The notes beneath the pieces were generated by a model. It worked only from the letters and a program-made list of their open reading frames with translations. It ran no database searches and was not told where the DNA came from. From NCBI GenBank assembly GCA_002794785.1, contig NBBA01000004.1, forward strand, positions 1,054,001 to 1,118,000: 64,000 bases of DNA, written 5' to 3'. Made by a program: the position numbers and the translations under genes. Shown in pieces: positions 57,194 through 64,000 of this stretch (position 1 is its first letter; every line of letters begins with the position of its first letter). Source of the DNA: Coniferiporia sulphurascens. Taxonomy: Eukaryota; Basidiomycota; Agaricomycetes; Hymenochaetales; Hymenochaetaceae.

Positions 57194-58471
57194 CGTGGCA
57201 CCGAGAAAGAGATATGTAGAGTGCGCCAAGTAAGAGAAAAGGAGAGTGGAAGCAAAGGACAAGTTGGGAGTAGAGATGAGAGCGGAACGGGAACAAGGGT
57301 AGTAGTAATACTAGAGGGGAGGCGTGTCAGCGGTGGCCCGCGCCCACGGCATGCGTGTTACGTTTGCGGCGATTTCTCAACTGCTCAAACCGCCAAATCT
57401 AGCTAAACCCCTCCGATGCGAACATACAATGTACAAAGGGGTACGAATGAACGGGATGCAATCCGCAGGCTCTATACTAATACGAGCTACTGCCCAGGTA
57501 ATAAAGGATTTTGTTACGGCCCGTTTAGTGGTGGCCACGTCCCGTTATTACCCTCGATCGGCGTGCCAACGCCCGAGGGAATACAATGTAGTAGTAGGCA
57601 ATCCTGAGTTATGACCTGCATCTCGCCCTCGCAGGTGAGCGAGATCTCAACGTGACTGCACGCTGTAGAGATTGTCCGATTCAGTGTTTTGAATGACCCG
57701 TGTGCGCAACGATCCACGGATAGGGTGCCGATGCTGAATGTTATCGTTTACACTTGACACTCCTGAAGTGTGCCGTCCCCCCGATATATGTAACAAGTGA
57801 AGTGAAACAACGAGGAAGGAAAGCACGCGACGAACCGTGCCCAACTTGAAGTCGGGTGCCGTGAATCTCAGGACCCAAACACCTTCCAACGCAGCGCACC
57901 TCCCATCCGATGAATGTGTGTGTATCATTCAGGTGCTGCGAAGTACACGTATACACAGGCAACACCCTCACCAGACCTAGCGAGCCGCTTGTCGACTGAG
58001 TCGCGAAACACCACAGACTCGGCCTCAGACAGCCGCTTTCGCATGTTGACGTTGATGCTGATGAGACACGCATCGTCACTGAGTGCCGGTCAATTAATTT
58101 GAAAAGTAAGGAAGGGGTGTCAGTGGATGATGGTTTCATGTTGTGATAAGAGCAGCACACGAATACAACGGTGGGAGGCAGGAACTTGCCGGTTTAGATG
58201 AATGGAGCGGTGGTGCTGAATACAGCCAGCCGATGCCAGCTACCACTTCGGCTCAGCCACAATCCTGTGCAATTCGCCATTTTCAACTTCCAACTACAGC
58301 CTCTTTTTAATTGCTGGTTACACCAGCGAGTCGATTAATCTCTCTGGCTCTGCTTTATCCACGCAAGGCAATTAACCCGCAATAATCTGACCAATTTTAT
58401 TTGTTTACCAAGGTGCCAGATAACAAACACTGTCGTCGCTTTTTACAAAGTCAAGTCACAGGCAACCTTCT
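57194..58471. other. Intergenic, no gene recognised
   Basis: About 1.3 kb between the SPT2 start and the carboxylesterase stop, both minus strand. It should contain the SPT2 promoter. A 139-codon minus-strand frame (57741-58160) shows no domain, and a plus-strand frame covers part of the same DNA. I regard both as chance. A small perfect hairpin, ctggt-tac-accag, lies near 58313. Confidence 0.4.
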
Positions 58472-60907
<2,436 letters not shown>

Positions 60908-61925
60908 TCTTTTGGCAGCGAACCAGGAAGAGATGGGTCCAAAATCCCGTTGAGATTTTAAAGCCTCGTCCCGCTGGCCTACCTATCACCGCGAACGTCA
61001 GTATTTGCCACAGTTCCGGACGATAAATCACACATGAACGCGCCGTGGGCAAGAATAGAGCTTATCACAAGACGTTATCCGGGTTCGATCGCGAGTAGGA
61101 CATTCAAAGAATTCAAGTCTGCCTCTTCTCGGCCTTGTGTCCGAATGAAAGAAGTGCCTGAAAAAAGACTCGACGTTCCACCACATGAGGGCTCCAGTTT
61201 AAAAAAAGTATCTCCGCTAGAAAAGAACTAAGTATGGAAGAGTTACTCCCGGCTAGACCGCTTGGCTGTTTAGTGCGGTCGTTATTGTGCCGATATTAAT
61301 TTCCCGCAGTATGCCAAGAGATAAGCGAGACCAGAATTCGGCAGAGCCACTTTAGCATAGAATAGGACATGGGCATTGAAGTGAAAATTTATTTGTGTGA
61401 GGCTCTAGCTAATGCATTTGGTTGAGCTTGAACTAGTGGTTGTGCATCGGCTGGCCAGAACGGAGCCGGGTTCATTAATAAGTCAAGCAGAAGAGAAGCT
61501 TGAGGCTTGAATGACAACCCAGGATCAGCTGAGTCGACGATCCGTCGACTGCTTTAGCCCGTCGGTCCGGTCACTGAGCACCTGTAGGCCCAGCTAGCCA
61601 CAACCAATGGTAATGTGTATTCGTGTAACGTGGTTCATAGGAATTGAAAGAAATGTTCTCGGGGCTCTGAGTTCGGCTGTATTTGAATCGAAAATAGAGC
61701 ACTGCACTCGGCTTTAGTAGCCTGAGGCCAGTGTAGGAAGCAAGTGCCAATGCAAGCACCTCGGAAGCATTAATATTGACCACTTCGGCACGTTACATAA
61801 TTATGATTGCCGTGATCTCATGACTAATAGGACCAGAGCAAGACGCGTTCTGCACGCGCCAACACTGGTCAACCAGCTGCTCCGACCAGCCTTGCGGGCT
61901 GTAATGCTATAGAAGGATATACCCA
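60908..61925. other. Divergent intergenic region
   Basis: About 1.0 kb between the carboxylesterase (-) and VPS39 (+), presumably holding both promoters. Frames of up to 70 codons have no signature. No repeat or RNA gene recognised. Confidence 0.4.
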
Positions 61926-64000
61926 ATGCCACCCTTTTGCGAGCCGTCGCTTGTCGTCGGTGGATTCAAGGAGAGAATCGATTCCTTTATTGTTCAAGGT
62001 GTGCCATTCGGCACTCACTGTTTGTTCTTCAAGCCATAAGCTCACTCGAGACCAGGGGATAGACTGTTCGTCGGGACTGGTCTCGGAAATCTGCACATTT
62101 ACAGTGTGGACCAAGGCGAAGATGGCAATTACAAAGCGAGTCTTGTGACAACAAAGAGCTTAAGCAAGAAACCCATCGAATGTGTGGGGTGCATCAAGGA
62201 TATAAACTCGGTCGTCGCGCTTAGCGGTAAGAGCTTGATTGACTATTGTCTTAAACATAGCTTACTGTCACTAACTAGACTCGTCCGTGACTCTGTACCC
62301 TCTTCCTGATCTCGTTCCTCCGACTCCGCTTCCGCAGGCCCGAAAGGCGTTCTCCTTCGCCGTGAACTCCACGATCGAGAATGTCTCCTCCGATGGCAAC
62401 GTTCAATCGTTTGATGACTCCGCGACACCTGTGCAGTCGATGGATGTGCCTACGGTAGTAACGTACTTAGTCGTTGGATCACAAAGAAAGCTGGTGGTTT
62501 ATTCCTGGCGAGACGGAGAAGCGCAGGAAGTAAAGGTGCGTTTCACTATACAGCGCGGATACAGCGTCTTCTTATACATTGCAGGAAGCGCCTCTTCCAC
62601 ATTCTGCGCGAGTCATCACTTTCCTCAAGCCGACGGTCTTATGTCTTGCGTACACAGCTACTGAGCATGTTCTGTTCTATCTTGATACAATGTCTACGGC
62701 GGAGTTGACCATGCCCGTGAATGTGCCCTCGTCCACAAGTGCTGGAGGATACGGTATGAACGCTCTAACAGGGCTTGGAGGATACATGACTTTAGGACTT
62801 GCTGCAAAAGCGAAGCCACTGGCTGTCACCATCGGTGAAGACGTGCTCATTCCAAAGGATAGTTAGTGATATTTTATGAATCTCCGTTGGTGTTGTGAAC
62901 TTGACGTTCGTCATAGATACGGGCATGTTCTTCAGTGCAGATGGGAAAGCGAAGCCAGAAGGTTTACTTTGGAACGCCCCGCCAGAGGATATTGGTAAAC
63001 GTTTCTAAGTGGATACGTAGAGAGCACGTTCTTACATTTTTTCCAGCATATGCAAAGCCCTACGTTATTTCCATACAATCTTCAGGGACAATACTCGCCT
63101 CCTCTCTTGGCACACCCTCCTCTATTCCTACGGGACCAGCCGGTTTCATACAGGCGCCTGTGCTTCAGGTCCAGTCTTCGTTAACGCTGCAACATGTGCA
63201 GTTTTTAGTCTTACCAAACGTCGCCTCGTCTGCACCGTCAGCGTCGACATTACGCCTGCTCACACCATCTCCCGCTGCAAAGGCGCCCGTATTCGCCATC
63301 TCTACTCCGTTAGATCGAAATGCTGCAGCTTCTGAGGGGAGCGCTGTCTGGTTACTTCGGATGAGATCATGGGGCGAACAGGTCGATGAACTCGTGCAGG
63401 ATGGAAGCTACCCCGAGGCGCTTGCGTTACTAGAAAGCATCGACGAAGCCACCTTGCCTGACAAAGTTAGTTGAATATTTCTTCAGGTTTCTCATACTGA
63501 GTAGAAGCAGGCGTCAAGGCGAGCGAAGATACGCGCTTTGAACGCGGTCTCTCAGTTCAAGAAGAGCGATTTTGACAGCGCAATGAACACGTTCATCGCA
63601 CTGGACACCAATCCGGCGAAAGTTGTCGCCCTGTTCCCGGAAAGCGTTGCAGGTCGACTACACGTTCCTCCAGAACGGTGGATTCCGCTTTTTGGCGGGC
63701 CCGAGCCGAAAGTAGAGGAGAAACCCGAAGAGTCGAAAAAGAAGACGGACGACCGATCCAGTTCCATTGCTCGTACTCCATCTCCCGCGGGTTCAATGCG
63801 AGTCAGGCGGAGGGGCACTCTGGAAACTATGTTTTCTACGGCAGTAGCGGCTGCGAGCCCTGATAAAGATGATGATCGCATTTCTATACGTGGACGAACA
63901 AAGGACAAGGGGAAGGCCATCGGTTCGTGCGACGTTTGTCTTTTTGTACTTCGGTGATAATTGATCATTGACATATACCTTAAAGATACATTCCCTCGTT
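61926..64000 (+). CDS. VPS39: Vps39/Vam6 vacuolar tethering subunit (5' part)
   Basis: A HOPS-complex subunit for vacuole/lysosome fusion. The ATG at 61926 begins 'MPPFCEPSLVVGGFKERIDS'. An intron follows, then 'GDRLFVGTGLGNLHIYSVDQ', the first blades of the CNH (citron homology) propeller. Next come 'KKPIECVGCIKDINSVVALS', 'SVTLYPLPDL', 'QARKAFSFAV', 'YLVVGSQRKLVVYSWRDGEA', 'CLAYTATEHVLFYLDTMSTA' and 'AYAKPYVISIQSSG'. A helical-repeat part starts with 'WGEQVDELVQDGSYPEALAL', 'LESIDEATLPDKAS' and 'ALNAVSQFKKSDFDSAMNTF'. A Ser/Arg-rich loop near 63740-63920 precedes an intron, and the gene runs off the window end. The layout (CNH, then clathrin-type repeats) separates Vps39 from other CNH proteins. 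Confidence 0.88.

Noticed and set aside
57741..58160. 139-codon minus-strand frame
   Set aside because: No conserved motif and an opposite-strand frame over the same bases. No support as a gene.

Overview
The window reads as nuclear DNA of a filamentous basidiomycete fungus, most likely an Agaricomycete. The genes are dense and lie on both strands. They are cut by many short introns (about 50-70 nt) with GTRNGT-like donors, and intergenic gaps are short. Several families are typical of that group: HSPA12-like Hsp70, type-B carboxylesterase, AIM9-type phosphotransferase-like proteins and a Zn2Cys6 regulator. Twenty-five protein genes can be supported; two run off the window ends. I found no rRNA, tRNA, CRISPR array or intact transposon. 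All exon joins were made by eye from splice signals and reading frame, so internal boundaries are approximate unless coordinates are given.

Layout. 1-9 kb: Skg3/Caf120-like PH protein (-), COX11 (-), DNAJC8/Spf31 (+), RMI1 (-), AIM9/APH-like (-). 9.5-25 kb: RAD2/XPG (+), complex I NDUFB11/ESSS subunit (-), a class I methyltransferase (+), PA2G4/EBP1 homologue (+), KEOPS subunit PCC1 (-), EFM4 (+), SGD1/NOM1 (-). 24.7-33 kb: a Upf1-type SF1 helicase (+), carnitine acetyltransferase (-), PAM18 (+), sulfite oxidase (-). 34-45 kb: HSPA12-like Hsp70 (-), two unrecognised disordered proteins (+), a tail-anchored CS-domain-like protein (+). 46-64 kb is looser: a small secreted double-psi beta-barrel-like protein (+), a Zn2Cys6 transcription factor (+), SPT2 (-), a secreted carboxylesterase (-) and the 5' part of VPS39 (+). 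Gaps there reach 2.3 kb and hold nothing I can identify.

How the genes relate. This is ordinary core chromosome, not a gene cluster or an island. There are loose themes. Mitochondrial function covers COX11, NDUFB11, CAT2 and PAM18, and CAT2 and PAM18 are divergent neighbours. DNA repair covers RMI1 and RAD2. Translation and ribosome factors are PCC1, EFM4, SGD1 and the PA2G4 homologue, which sit together at 17.7-24.5 kb. Many pairs are divergent and probably share promoters (COX11/DNAJC8, PCC1/EFM4, SGD1/helicase, CAT2/PAM18).

Most unusual signals. (1) The helicase gene: its 3' half, exons and introns alike, has no CpG for more than 1.1 kb in an otherwise CpG-rich region, yet all helicase motifs and splice sites are intact. 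(2) A GC-AG intron in the complex I gene. (3) A 12-nt micro-exon in the CS-domain gene. (4) Carnitine acetyltransferase with both a candidate mitochondrial start and a C-terminal PTS1. (5) At least four introns that are multiples of three and free of stops, so they read through as coding sequence.
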